Below are positions 36,701 to 45,138 of a stretch of DNA of 64,000 nt, one piece after another. Numbering within the stretch: position 1 is the stretch's first letter; each line of letters opens with the position of its first letter. This stretch comes from Acidobacteriota bacterium (lineage in GTDB: Bacteria > Acidobacteriota > Blastocatellia > Pyrinomonadales > Pyrinomonadaceae), in NCBI GenBank assembly GCA_003222895.1, contig QHXI01000076.1:1-64000 (forward strand), read 5' to 3'. The notes under the pieces are model-generated. The model did no database searches. It saw only the letters and a program-made list of their open reading frames with translations, and had not been told where the DNA came from. The translations under genes and the position numbers were made by a program.

Positions 36701-37925
36701 CTTCACTCTGCAACACGAACATCACCTGGAACAGAGGGTTGTGCGCCAACGTGCGCTCAGGCTGAAGCTCTTTCACCAAACGCTCGAATGGAAGATCCTG
36801 ATGCGCATAAGCCCCCAAGGCGGTTTGCTTGACGCGTTCGAGCAACTGTCGAAACGTCACGTCGCCCGAAAGATCGGTGCGCATCGCCAGCGTGTTGATG
36901 AACAATCCGATCAGCTCTTCGGTTTCCGGCCTATGCCGTCCCGCGATCGGCGTGCCGATAACAATGTCTTCCTCGCCGGTGTAGCGATGCAGCAGCACTT
37001 GATACGCCGCCATCAAAATCATGAACAGCGTGACGTTTTCTTTCTGGCAAACCTGTTTCAGACGCTTCGTGAGTTCAGCCGGCAAAGTGATCGTCTGCTG
37101 CGCGCCGCGAAATGCGCGATACGCCTGAACGTTTGGCCGAGGATGATCGGTTGGCAGCTCGAGCGCCGGCGGCAACGTCGCAAACTGCTGTTTCCAATAA
37201 GCAAGTTGTGATTCGTAAACCTCGCCGTCGAACCATTCGCGTTGCCAGACGGAATAGTCACCGTACTGAATCGACAGTTCGGCAAACGGCGAAGGCTTGC
37301 CTGACGCGAAGGCTTCATAAAGCGCGGACAACTCGCGATGAAAGATTCCGATGGACCAACCGTCAGTGACAATGTGATGCATCGTGACAAGCAGGATGTG
37401 CTCCTGCTCCTTCAGGCGCAGCACGACAGCCCGGATCAATGGCCCTTGCGAAAGGTCGAACGGCCGGCGCGCATCATGCCGAAGAATCCGCCAGGCTTCG
37501 ACATCGCGTTCGGCTTCCGCTTTTTCGCTGAGATCGATCAGCGGCACATCGAGCATGAATTCCTGAACAACTTGCTGCGGCGTTCCATCGACGATTTTGA
37601 AAATCGTGCGCAGCCCATCGTGACGCGCGACGATTGTCTGCAAAGTCTTGACGAGAGCTTCAACGTCAAGTGGGCCCGTGAGGCGCGCGGCCGTCGGCGA
37701 GTGGTAGAGCGACTCGCCCGGCATCAGTTGATTCAAAACCCAAAGGCCTTGCTGGTTGTAAGAGAGCGGCGCCGTCGTTCGATCCGCGCGACGCTCGATC
37801 GATCGCGTCGTCTTGGCGCGCCGGTTCTTTTGCATCAGGCGCAGCTCGAGCAGCTTGCGCTGCGCCGGTGAAAGCCCAGCCAGTTGCTGATCGATATTCG
37901 ATTGTGAAGCGCGTATTTCCATCAT
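33798..37925 (-). CDS. Nonribosomal peptide synthetase, C-A-T-TE, predicted Val-specific terminal module
   Basis: A 1375-residue termination module. Condensation domain about 50-480 with MHHIVTDGWSIG; adenylation domain about 510-1010 with YTSGSTGQPKG and YRTGDL; carrier domain with GGHSL (phosphopantetheine Ser1053); thioesterase about 1105-1375 with GGRSSGG (nucleophile Ser1183) and a late His (GNHLNI, His1348). By alignment to PheA the A-domain code reads D-A-F-W-L-G-G-T-F, a known valine code. It begins 12 bases after the A-T-C-A-T gene, so it receives that peptide, adds Val and releases it by hydrolysis or cyclisation. Confidence 0.93.
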   Translation of the reverse strand: MMEIRASQSNIDQQLAGLSPAQRKLLELRLMQKNRRAKTTRSIERRADRTTAPLSYNQQGLWVLNQLMPGESLYHSPTAARLTGPLDVEALVKTLQTIVARHDGLRTIFKIVDGTPQQVVQEFMLDVPLIDLSEKAEAERDVEAWRILRHDARRPFDLSQGPLIRAVVLRLKEQEHILLVTMHHIVTDGWSIGIFHRELSALYEAFASGKPSPFAELSIQYGDYSVWQREWFDGEVYESQLAYWKQQFATLPPALELPTDHPRPNVQAYRAFRGAQQTITLPAELTKRLKQVCQKENVTLFMILMAAYQVLLHRYTGEEDIVIGTPIAGRHRPETEELIGLFINTLAMRTDLSGDVTFRQLLERVKQTALGAYAHQDLPFERLVKELQPERTLAHNPLFQVMFVLQSEEILPLQLPGLKTEHFRVDNIMANFDLTFDAVERGDELDCLFESNADLLENETIARMLNHFRTLLEGIVENPAQKISELPLLTERERHQLLVEWNNTKTNYPSHNCIQELFEQQVSSTPDAFALEWDDQSLTYAELNARANRLAHYLRHRGVTPDARVGVCINRSPEMIVAILAILKAGGAYVPLDPAYPQTRLEFMLEDSGAPLLLTTSSLLANLPDAGTEIVCLDRIADELARESDQNPKAITTADNLAYVMYTSGSTGQPKGVTVNHRNVVRLVKNTNYASFSPEEVFLQCSTISFDASTFEIWGSLLNGARLVLLPAGTPSLKELGAAIKRHQVTTLWLTAGLFHLMVENHFDDLRGLHQLLAGGDVLSVPHVKKVVNDLKSCRFINGYGPTENTTFTCCYPVDDLAKVNGSVPIGFPIANTSVYVLDKKMNPAPVGVPGELFIGGDGLASGYLDRPELTVERFVRDPFSGNGSRLYRTGDLVRYRATGEIEFIGRVDNQVKVRGFRVELGEIEAALAEHPAVSEAVVIACKDSGDKHLAAYLVPRNGEVATGEVREYLQQRLPDYMVPSVFVVLESLPLSPMGKVDRRALPAAGDFKREAEKSFVAPADELELKLTRIWEQVLNVHPIGTDENFFELGGHSLLAVKLFAQIEKLFGKNLPLATLFQAPTVRQLARVLRDEGWQSAWSSLVPIQAGGARPAFFCIHAAGGNVLEYHDLARLLGPDQPFYGLQAKGLDGKSEPHTTIKEMAGHYLNELLEIQPEGPYLLGGRSSGGTIAFEIACQLEAAGEQVGLLALLDTFPAGYFKLLPGNSSFGQRFARRARKWQSHLTNLRGLNAADQLQYLATKLRFAPAKAKHKIYRRAYKIYQKIGRPLPPVLKNIEEINFTAVKDYEPQIYSGDVTLFLASDLTADYDSKDGWRELVRGNIETHEIPGNHLNIIKEPGVSLLAEELRACLLKSCANY

Positions 37926-37937
37926 CGGTTGAATCGA

Positions 37938-40900
37938 TTACGCCGCCGCTTGTTCAGTTACCAGTTCCGCTTGCAGATGCTGCTGGGCTTCTTCTTCAGA
38001 CATGCAGGCAATCTCTTCGAGCAATTTCGCTAACTCGTTCTGCGATTCCTTTTCAGCCACGCGCGGGTAAAGCAACTCGGCGAGACTCGCGATCGTCGGC
38101 GCCTGAAAGACGTCGACCATCGTGAATTGCACGTCGAGATCGTTGCGCACCAGCGAAACAACTTTCGCCGCCAGCAATGAGTGTCCGCCGAGATCGAAAA
38201 AGTCATCGTGCGCGCCGATGCGTTCGAGGTTGAGCACTTGACGCCATGTCGACGCGAGCAACTCTTCGAGCGGTGTCGCAGGCGCAACGAAAGTTTCGTC
38301 GGCTTCCGGTTGCGACTGCGGCGCCGGAAGCGCGGCGCGATTAATCTTGCCGTTCGGCATCAGCGGCAACCCCTCGATTATTTCAAACAACGCGGGCACC
38401 ATGTACGAAGGCAGCTTGCCGCGCAGGAGGTTGCGGAGTTCACTCGCGCTCGGCTGCAGGCCTTCTTCCGCCACAACGTAAGCGACCAGTCGCTTATCGT
38501 GATCTTCGCGCAGCACCACGACGCACTCATTCACGCTTTCGTGACTACGCAGCGCCTGCTCAATTTCTTCGAGCTCGACGCGGAATCCGCGAATCTTGAT
38601 TTGATTGTCGGCCCGGCCGAGGAAGTCAAGAATTCCATTCGCGCGATAACTAACGATGTCGCCCGTCCGGTAGAGACGTTCGTCGGGATCGTCGCTGAAC
38701 GGATTGCGAATGAATCGTTCGACAGTGAGATCCGGCTGATTCAGGTAGCCGCGGGTTACGCCGGGACCGCCGACATGAAGTTCGCCGGCGACACCGATCG
38801 GCACGGGCCGCAGTGTCTTATCCAAAACGTAAACCGGCGTGTTCGCGACGGGCCGCCCGATGGGAACCGCGCCTGATCGATTACCTTCGCGCGAATTCAT
38901 GTCCCACATCGTGCAGGCGATCGTCGTCTCAGTCGGGCCATAGGTATTGATCAGACGAATGCGCTCGCCGACGCTTTTGTGCCAGGCAGCGAAGCGATCG
39001 GCAGACGCCTTTTCGCCGCCGATGATCACCAGCCGAGCACTTTCCGGCATCTTCAGGTTGTCATCAGCCAACGCGCCGGTCAGTTCGTGCCAGTACGCCG
39101 TCGGTAGATCGAGAATCGATACGCGCTCTTCTTCACAAAACTGCGCGAAGTCCTGCGGCGAACTGATCATGTCGTCGGTGCGCAGGACCAACGCGGCGCC
39201 GTTCGTCAGCGACACGTAAATTTCTTCCGCGCTCATGTCGAACGAGAGCGACGCGAACTGCAACATCCGATCGTTGGGTGTGATTTCGTAGACTTGATTT
39301 GCCGCGCGGGTGAAGTGAACCAGCGAGCGATGCTCAATCGCGACGCCCTTCGGGTTGCCGGTTGAGCCCGAAGTGTAAATCACGAAGGCGACGTTCTCCG
39401 GATCGACGTTCGTGGTTGAATTAGCATCGCTTTCTCGGGAAATCATTTCCCAGTCGCTGTCGATACAAAGCACCTGCGCACCGCCGACGGGAATTTCTTT
39501 CACCAGATGCTGTTGAGTGATCAGGAGCGCGAGCTTAGCGTCGTCAACCATGAAAGCAATGCGATCGCGCGGATAATTCGGATCGAGCGGCACGTAGCCG
39601 CCGCCGGACTTCAGCACGCCAAAGACCGCAATCAGCATGTCGAGGCTGCGCTCGACGCTGATGCCGACGAGAGCTTCCGGCTCGACGCCTTGCTTTTGCA
39701 GATAGTGCGCAACCTGATTCGCCCGCGCGTTCAGCTCACCGTAGGTCAACTGCTCGCCATTAAATTCGGCGGCCAGCGCTTCGGGATTTTTCGCGGCTTG
39801 CGCCTCAAACAATTGATGGATGCCGGCATTTTGAGGAACATCGATACGATTGCTGTTCCATTCGACCAGCAGGAGATTGCGTTCGTGCTCTTCAAGCATT
39901 GAAAGATCGGCCACGCTCGCTGCCGGTTCTGCCACGATCGCTTTCAACAGATTTTGGTAATGAGCCAACAGGCGCTCGATCGTTTCCGGCGCGAACAAAT
40001 CCGTGGCGTACTCAAACGAAATTGAAATACCGCTCGCGTCTTCGCTCACGTCCAAACTCAGATCGAATTTGGCGGCTTCGCTTTCGATATCGATTGTCGA
40101 GAACTTGGTTCCGTTTACCGTCAGTTCCGGCTCGGGCATGTTCTCGAACGAAAACATCACCTGGAACAACGGTGAACGATTTGCTTTACGTTCCGGGTTC
40201 AACTCTTCAACTAATTTTTCGAACGGAAGCTCCTGATGACAGAAAGCACCGAGCACGGTTTGTCGCACGCGCACGAGAAATTCGCGGAAGCTGGGATTGC
40301 CGTTGAGATCGCCGCGCAGCACCAGCGTATTAACGAAAGCGCCGATCAAATCTTCAGTCTCGATCATCGAACGCCCGGCCACCGGCGTGCCGACGACGAC
40401 GTCTTCCTGTCCGCTGTAACGAAACAGCAGCGTTTGAAACGCCGCCAGCAACGTCATGAATACTGTGGCATTTTCGTTTCGACTCAAGCGGCGAATCGCA
40501 TCGGTAAGTTCGGCCGGCAACACAAGCGAAATGCGACGGCCTTCATAACTGCGCAGCGATGGCCGCGGAAAATCCGTCGGAAGATCCAAAGCCGTCGGCG
40601 CGTCAGCGAGCTGCTGCTTCCAATAATTCAGTTGGCGATCGATCGTGTCGTCTTGCAGCCAACGACGTTGCCAGAGCGCGAAGTCCGCGTATTGAATCGA
40701 CAACTGCGGCAGCGAACTCCGCCGTTCGTAGTTGTGATAGAGCGAAGTCAGTTCGCGCCACAGCACATTGATCGACCAACCGTCGCAAACGATATGATGA
40801 AGCGTAACGAGTAAAACGTGCTCGCGAATATCGAGCTTCAGTAATCGCGCCCGAATTAATGCACCGCTGCCGAGATCGAAAGGCCGAGTCCCCTCCTCGG

Positions 40901-43124
40901 CGAGCGCGCGTTCGACTTCGTTCTCGCGCTGCGACTCAGTCCGGCTCGAAACATCTGCAATCGAGAGCGGCACCGGCATTGATGAAGAAATCACTTGCAC
41001 GGCTGAGCCGTTCGTTGTGACGATGTTCGTTCTCAGAATTTCGTGACGAGCTACGACGGTGTCGATGGCGCGCTGTAATTTCTCAACGCTCAGTGGTCCG
41101 GTGATCTTCAGCGCAGTGCGCACGTTGTAAGCGCTGCGATTCGGACTGGATTGATCGAGCAGCCAAAACTGCTGCTGATTGAAAGACAGCGGCGCGGCGC
41201 CGTTGCGATCGAACGGCTGAATTGATCGCGCGACGAGTTCTTCTAGCTCGCCGGCGCGGACGAATTGCGCCAGCAGCGCAACGGTCGGATATTCAAACAG
41301 CGAACTGATCGGCGCTTCGATGCGAAACTCGCGACGCATGCGGGCAGAGATTTGCGCAGCCAGAAGCGAGTGCCCGCCCAATTCAAAGAAATTGTCATTG
41401 CGGCCGATTTGCTCAACGCGCAACACGTCGCGCCAGATCGAGGCGAGTCGATCTTCCAATTGATCCTGCGGCGCGCTGAATTCGCTGGCAACATTCGCGC
41501 GCGCGAGTTCCGGCATTGGCAGCGCGAGCCGGTTGAGTTTTCCGTTCGCGGAAAGCGGCAGCGCCTCAAGCGCAACGAAAAATGAAGGAACCGCGTATTC
41601 AGGCAAACGCGCGCTGAGAAATTCGCGCAGATCGTTCGCGGTCGTTTCAGCATTCTTCGAAACGTAATATCCGATTAGTTTTGTGTCGCCGTAAATCTCG
41701 CGCGCGACAACTGCGCACTCGCGAATCGAAAGATGTTCCGACAGCGCACCTTCAACTTCGCCCACCTCGATGCGAAAACCGCGCAGTTTTATTTGCTGAT
41801 CGCGCCGGCCGGCAAATTCGATACGGCCATGCGCACGCACTCGGGCCCAATCGCCCGTGCGATAGAGACGCTGGCCATCGAGTTCGATGAATTTTTCCGC
41901 GGTTACTTCTGGTCGATTCAGATAACCGCGACCGACACCGGCGCCGCCGATATACAACTCGCCGGCTTCGTCGATCGCGCACGGCTGCTTGTCTTCGTCG
42001 AGAATATAAATGTCAGTGTTCGCGATCGGCCCCCCGATGGGAATGTAAACCTCTCCATCGAAATCGCGCGGTATCGGAAATAGCGACACGATGCCCGCCG
42101 TTTCAGTCTGGCCGAACATGTGCACGTGACGCGCCGGATGATTGAAACCGTTCATCCAGGTGCGCACAACTTCCGACGGCAGCGGCTCGCTCGCCGACAG
42201 CATCACTCGCAAACCATTGTCGAGCAGCGCACGTCGCTCTTCTTCCGGCAACCCAGACAGGATCGCGGTGCAGTTGCGCCAAAATGAAGGCACGGCATCC
42301 ATCACGCTAACGCCGCGCGTCTTGATCATCTGAAACAAGGCGATCGGATCTTTGCGCTGATCCGAAGTCGCAATCACCACCGCCGCGCCTTGCGAAAGCG
42401 GCAACAACAACTGTCGCCGCGCGGACGAGAACGCGATTGAAGCGGTGTGTAGGTATCGATCGGTCGGATCGATCCGCACTTCGTGATTCAAAGCGAGGAC
42501 GTAGTTCGAGAGATTGCGGTGCTCGATCATCACGCCCTTGGGCTTGCCCGTCGAGCCGGACGTGTAGATCACATAAGCCAAATCTTTCGGCTCAGGCTTC
42601 TCTTTCAAATCCGCAATTGAGTTTGCTGCAATGGCTTCTTCATCCTGATCGAAAAACACTGCCCGCGCGTTTTCGAGCAGACCGATTTGCAAACCCGCCT
42701 TAGTCAGCACAACTGCGGGTTGCGCGTCCTCAAGCATGAACGCGATTCGTTCTTGCGGATATTCAGGATCGATCGGAAGGTACGCTGCGCCCGCTTTCAG
42801 AATTCCGAGAATGCCGACAGCCATCTCGACCGAACGATCGATGCAGAGCCCGACCAGCGACTCGCGTCCGACACCAAGGTTGCGCAAATGCCGCGCAAGC
42901 TGATTAGCGCGTGCATTCAACTCTGCGAATGTAAGCTGATCGTTCTCGCAAACGATGGCGGTCGCGGTCGGATTGCGTGCAACTTGCTCTTCGAACAGAA
43001 GGGTGGTGGGACGTTGCGGAAACTGAGGATGACAATCACCGTGCAACTCGGCAGACGTCAACTGATCCGGCAGATTAAAAGTCTGGGATTCGAGATTTGC
43101 TGTCTCGACGAAAGTTCGGGGCAT
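37938..43124 (-). CDS. Nonribosomal peptide synthetase, A-T-C-A-T, with non-canonical starter A domain
   Basis: A 1728-residue two-module enzyme without an N-terminal C domain, so module 1 is a loading module. A1 (about 40-540) has YTSGSTGKPKG and the A10 Lys (NGKLNR). Where the FDxS motif holds the Asp that binds the substrate amino group, it reads FSSA (232-235), so the substrate probably lacks a free alpha-amino group. T1 Ser is 586. C (about 645-1070) has HHIVCDG (776-782). A2 has FDMSAEE; its code reads roughly D-M-E-D-I-G-T-I-A, which I cannot assign. T2 Ser is 1649. The C-terminal tail (MSEEEAQ) is like that of the plus-strand A-T protein. No thioesterase: the chain passes to the next gene. 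Confidence 0.93.
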   Translation of the reverse strand: MPRTFVETANLESQTFNLPDQLTSAELHGDCHPQFPQRPTTLLFEEQVARNPTATAIVCENDQLTFAELNARANQLARHLRNLGVGRESLVGLCIDRSVEMAVGILGILKAGAAYLPIDPEYPQERIAFMLEDAQPAVVLTKAGLQIGLLENARAVFFDQDEEAIAANSIADLKEKPEPKDLAYVIYTSGSTGKPKGVMIEHRNLSNYVLALNHEVRIDPTDRYLHTASIAFSSARRQLLLPLSQGAAVVIATSDQRKDPIALFQMIKTRGVSVMDAVPSFWRNCTAILSGLPEEERRALLDNGLRVMLSASEPLPSEVVRTWMNGFNHPARHVHMFGQTETAGIVSLFPIPRDFDGEVYIPIGGPIANTDIYILDEDKQPCAIDEAGELYIGGAGVGRGYLNRPEVTAEKFIELDGQRLYRTGDWARVRAHGRIEFAGRRDQQIKLRGFRIEVGEVEGALSEHLSIRECAVVAREIYGDTKLIGYYVSKNAETTANDLREFLSARLPEYAVPSFFVALEALPLSANGKLNRLALPMPELARANVASEFSAPQDQLEDRLASIWRDVLRVEQIGRNDNFFELGGHSLLAAQISARMRREFRIEAPISSLFEYPTVALLAQFVRAGELEELVARSIQPFDRNGAAPLSFNQQQFWLLDQSSPNRSAYNVRTALKITGPLSVEKLQRAIDTVVARHEILRTNIVTTNGSAVQVISSSMPVPLSIADVSSRTESQRENEVERALAEEGTRPFDLGSGALIRARLLKLDIREHVLLVTLHHIVCDGWSINVLWRELTSLYHNYERRSSLPQLSIQYADFALWQRRWLQDDTIDRQLNYWKQQLADAPTALDLPTDFPRPSLRSYEGRRISLVLPAELTDAIRRLSRNENATVFMTLLAAFQTLLFRYSGQEDVVVGTPVAGRSMIETEDLIGAFVNTLVLRGDLNGNPSFREFLVRVRQTVLGAFCHQELPFEKLVEELNPERKANRSPLFQVMFSFENMPEPELTVNGTKFSTIDIESEAAKFDLSLDVSEDASGISISFEYATDLFAPETIERLLAHYQNLLKAIVAEPAASVADLSMLEEHERNLLLVEWNSNRIDVPQNAGIHQLFEAQAAKNPEALAAEFNGEQLTYGELNARANQVAHYLQKQGVEPEALVGISVERSLDMLIAVFGVLKSGGGYVPLDPNYPRDRIAFMVDDAKLALLITQQHLVKEIPVGGAQVLCIDSDWEMISRESDANSTTNVDPENVAFVIYTSGSTGNPKGVAIEHRSLVHFTRAANQVYEITPNDRMLQFASLSFDMSAEEIYVSLTNGAALVLRTDDMISSPQDFAQFCEEERVSILDLPTAYWHELTGALADDNLKMPESARLVIIGGEKASADRFAAWHKSVGERIRLINTYGPTETTIACTMWDMNSREGNRSGAVPIGRPVANTPVYVLDKTLRPVPIGVAGELHVGGPGVTRGYLNQPDLTVERFIRNPFSDDPDERLYRTGDIVSYRANGILDFLGRADNQIKIRGFRVELEEIEQALRSHESVNECVVVLREDHDKRLVAYVVAEEGLQPSASELRNLLRGKLPSYMVPALFEIIEGLPLMPNGKINRAALPAPQSQPEADETFVAPATPLEELLASTWRQVLNLERIGAHDDFFDLGGHSLLAAKVVSLVRNDLDVQFTMVDVFQAPTIASLAELLYPRVAEKESQNELAKLLEEIACMSEEEAQQHLQAELVTEQAAA

Positions 43125-43161
43125 GTGGATTTATTCGGAACCACCCGGCACGGCGGTATGT

Positions 43162-44064
43162 CTATTTTTTGGCTACCTGCGTTTCTTCCTTGCTGATTTC
43201 AATAATGTTTCCGACCTTATGTTTCAGATCGCTTTGCACACTCACAAAAACATTTCCCTGATCGTCGACGGTCACGCCCTGCACATTTTTGAGGTGCCCG
43301 CCGAACGCCGCGATCGTCTTCAACTCTTCACCCGGCGTGTACACGTAAAGTTTTCCGTTGCGACTGTCGGTGATGTAGAGAGAGCCTTTCGAGTAGTAGA
43401 TCGTTTCCGGCGAGAACGAATCGTTGCGATCGATGATGCGATGCAGCTTTCGATTCGCGTCGAGCAGATAGAGAACGTTGTCTTCGTTGTCGGCTATGTA
43501 CAGATTGCCCTGCTCATCAAAGACCATGCTCTCGGGCTTCGTGATGCCGGCGTCTTTGCCGAGAAACTCGGTCACGTTGCCGTCGCGCGTCACACGAAAG
43601 ACTTCATGCTGTTCGCCATCGCCAACTAACAAGGAGCCATCGCGAGCCAGCGCGATTCCTTCGGTTGAAATCAAGCCTTTGTCTTTGCCGGCAACCTCGC
43701 GTAGCTTGCCGTTGGCGGTGTACTCCCAAAGGCCGCCCGCATCGTCGTCGGTAAAGAAAACGTTGTCCTGGGCATCGATCACCAAATCTTCAGGCGACAA
43801 GAATCCAACGCCAGCGTCCGCCAACTTCTTCAACCCTTCATTTCTATCCCACGACTCAAGCGCCACGCCGCCCTCATCTGCGAAGTAAAGCTTGCCTTTG
43901 TGCCACAACAATCCGTCGGGCGAGCCGATACCGATTTTGTTCGTCGCGAACAATGTCGCCTTATAAGAGTGATCGGTCATGATCACAATGCCTTCCTTCT
44001 GCACCTTGCACGAGGTCAGGAAGAGAAAAGCGAATGACGCGATGGCGATGCTAAATTTCTTCAT
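43162..44064 (-). CDS. Beta-propeller lipoprotein, SMP-30/NHL-like
   Basis: A 300-residue lipoprotein (lipobox LTSC, lipidated Cys at residue 19) with a six-bladed propeller pattern: SPDGLLWHKGKLYFADEG, PEDLVIDAQDNVFFTDDD, STEGIALARDGSLLVGDG, PESMVFDEQGNLYIADN, SPETIYYSKGSLYITDS and VQGVTVDDQGNVFVSVQ. These match SMP-30/gluconolactonase or NHL-type blades; some relatives are lactonases. It is 37 bases upstream of the NRPS gene on the same strand and so part of that operon. A role in binding or hydrolysing the peptide product is possible but unproven. Confidence 0.8.
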   Translation of the reverse strand: MKKFSIAIASFAFLFLTSCKVQKEGIVIMTDHSYKATLFATNKIGIGSPDGLLWHKGKLYFADEGGVALESWDRNEGLKKLADAGVGFLSPEDLVIDAQDNVFFTDDDAGGLWEYTANGKLREVAGKDKGLISTEGIALARDGSLLVGDGEQHEVFRVTRDGNVTEFLGKDAGITKPESMVFDEQGNLYIADNEDNVLYLLDANRKLHRIIDRNDSFSPETIYYSKGSLYITDSRNGKLYVYTPGEELKTIAAFGGHLKNVQGVTVDDQGNVFVSVQSDLKHKVGNIIEISKEETQVAKK

Positions 44065-44117
44065 AAGTATGATTTCGAATTAAGCAGTCTCATGGTCGGG
44101 CGACTGCCCCGCTTATA

Positions 44118-44972
44118 TCAACTCATTCCCAGCAGCACGTGCCGCCGCATAGCTGCCAATAATCCAAGGAAAGCTCTGATGTGAATCATCGTGCTCGAAA
44201 CTTCGAAGGCGACGAGAAAGATAACGGCGCTGGAAAGAGCGCTGTAGCGAAGCGTGAGCGAAGTCAGCTTCTCGAGTAGTCCGCTGAATCGTTTTCGCAG
44301 TACAAATTGAATCAGTGACACCTCAACGATGGCGACCATCGCGCCCGCTGCGATATCCAATGGCGTGTGTTGCGCGCTGATCATCTTGCCGCCCATAATC
44401 ACAACCAGCGTCCAGCCGAGTGCGAGCCATCCCAGTCGCCGCGACGCCAGCCAGATACCGAGGGAGATCGCGATGAAGAAACCTGCATGGTCGCTGGGAA
44501 ACGATCCGAGGTCGTTGGTTTCCACATCGCCGCTCAACAACGCGCGATAATTCTTCTGACTCTCTTCGTCGAGCATGAACCGCACAGGCATGCGCTTCAT
44601 TTCCACCAATTGCTCGCCTTCGAGCCGGTAAATCTTTTGTGACTGGATTTCCGGGCGCGGCAGGAAAATCGTCTTCGAAAGTACCTTGGTCGTCGTGATC
44701 ACGCAGACCGCGGCAATGAGAGTCGCGATCAGAATCTTGCGCCGCGCATTCGTGCTGTTCGTTGATTTGCCGCCGTACCAGGCGGCCAGAAAGCAACAGC
44801 CGATCACGCCCGCCTTGGCCAAATCGTTGTCGAGAAAGAACGCGACGAGGCTGTCGAACAGCCACGATCTGCCGGCCGCACTGTTCAAGAGCAGCAGCAG
44901 CTTATCGTTCAAATCCGAAAGCCCGCTCGTGAGCGAAGCCAGAATCAATGGCATTAATGCTGAAATGACCAA
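44118..44972 (-). CDS. PAP2-superfamily membrane phosphatase
   Basis: A 284-residue membrane protein with about six hydrophobic helices and the three phosphatase motifs: KTIFLPRP (KxxxxxxRP), FPSDHAG (PSxH) and SAQHTPLD (SxxxHxxxD). The family includes undecaprenyl-pyrophosphate phosphatases such as BcrC, and lipid phosphatases. The start appears to be TTG 44972, preceded by GGAGG at good spacing; ATG 44954 is an alternative. It is the first gene of the minus-strand NRPS operon. Given the PAP2-type bacitracin resistance proteins, self-protection of the producer is a reasonable guess. Confidence 0.85.
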   Translation of the reverse strand: MVISALMPLILASLTSGLSDLNDKLLLLLNSAAGRSWLFDSLVAFFLDNDLAKAGVIGCCFLAAWYGGKSTNSTNARRKILIATLIAAVCVITTTKVLSKTIFLPRPEIQSQKIYRLEGEQLVEMKRMPVRFMLDEESQKNYRALLSGDVETNDLGSFPSDHAGFFIAISLGIWLASRRLGWLALGWTLVVIMGGKMISAQHTPLDIAAGAMVAIVEVSLIQFVLRKRFSGLLEKLTSLTLRYSALSSAVIFLVAFEVSSTMIHIRAFLGLLAAMRRHVLLGMS

Positions 44973-45138
44973 AATAACCCCTCCGACTCATCTGCGAGTC
45001 ATCAGCTGAAATAAATGTTCAAAACACACAACTTGCCAGAAAACGGCGGGCTCGCGCGGCGATCACAATTTTTGTCGCTAATTGTTTCGCCAAAACTGTG
45101 GGGAAACTCCGTGCTATTAACCATTTAACTATTGCGTA
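44973..45138. promoter_or_regulatory. Divergent promoter region of the NRPS locus
   Basis: This gap separates the two divergent arms of the NRPS locus and must hold both promoters. A short inverted repeat (GACTC-ATCTGC-GAGTC, about 44987-45000) and an AT-rich stretch near 45065-45090 are the only notable features. I cannot point to a specific -35/-10 pair. Confidence 0.4.

Noticed and set aside
36363-37211. 282-codon plus-strand frame inside the Val-module NRPS
   Set aside because: Antisense shadow of a conserved condensation and adenylation region; composition follows the opposite-strand codons.
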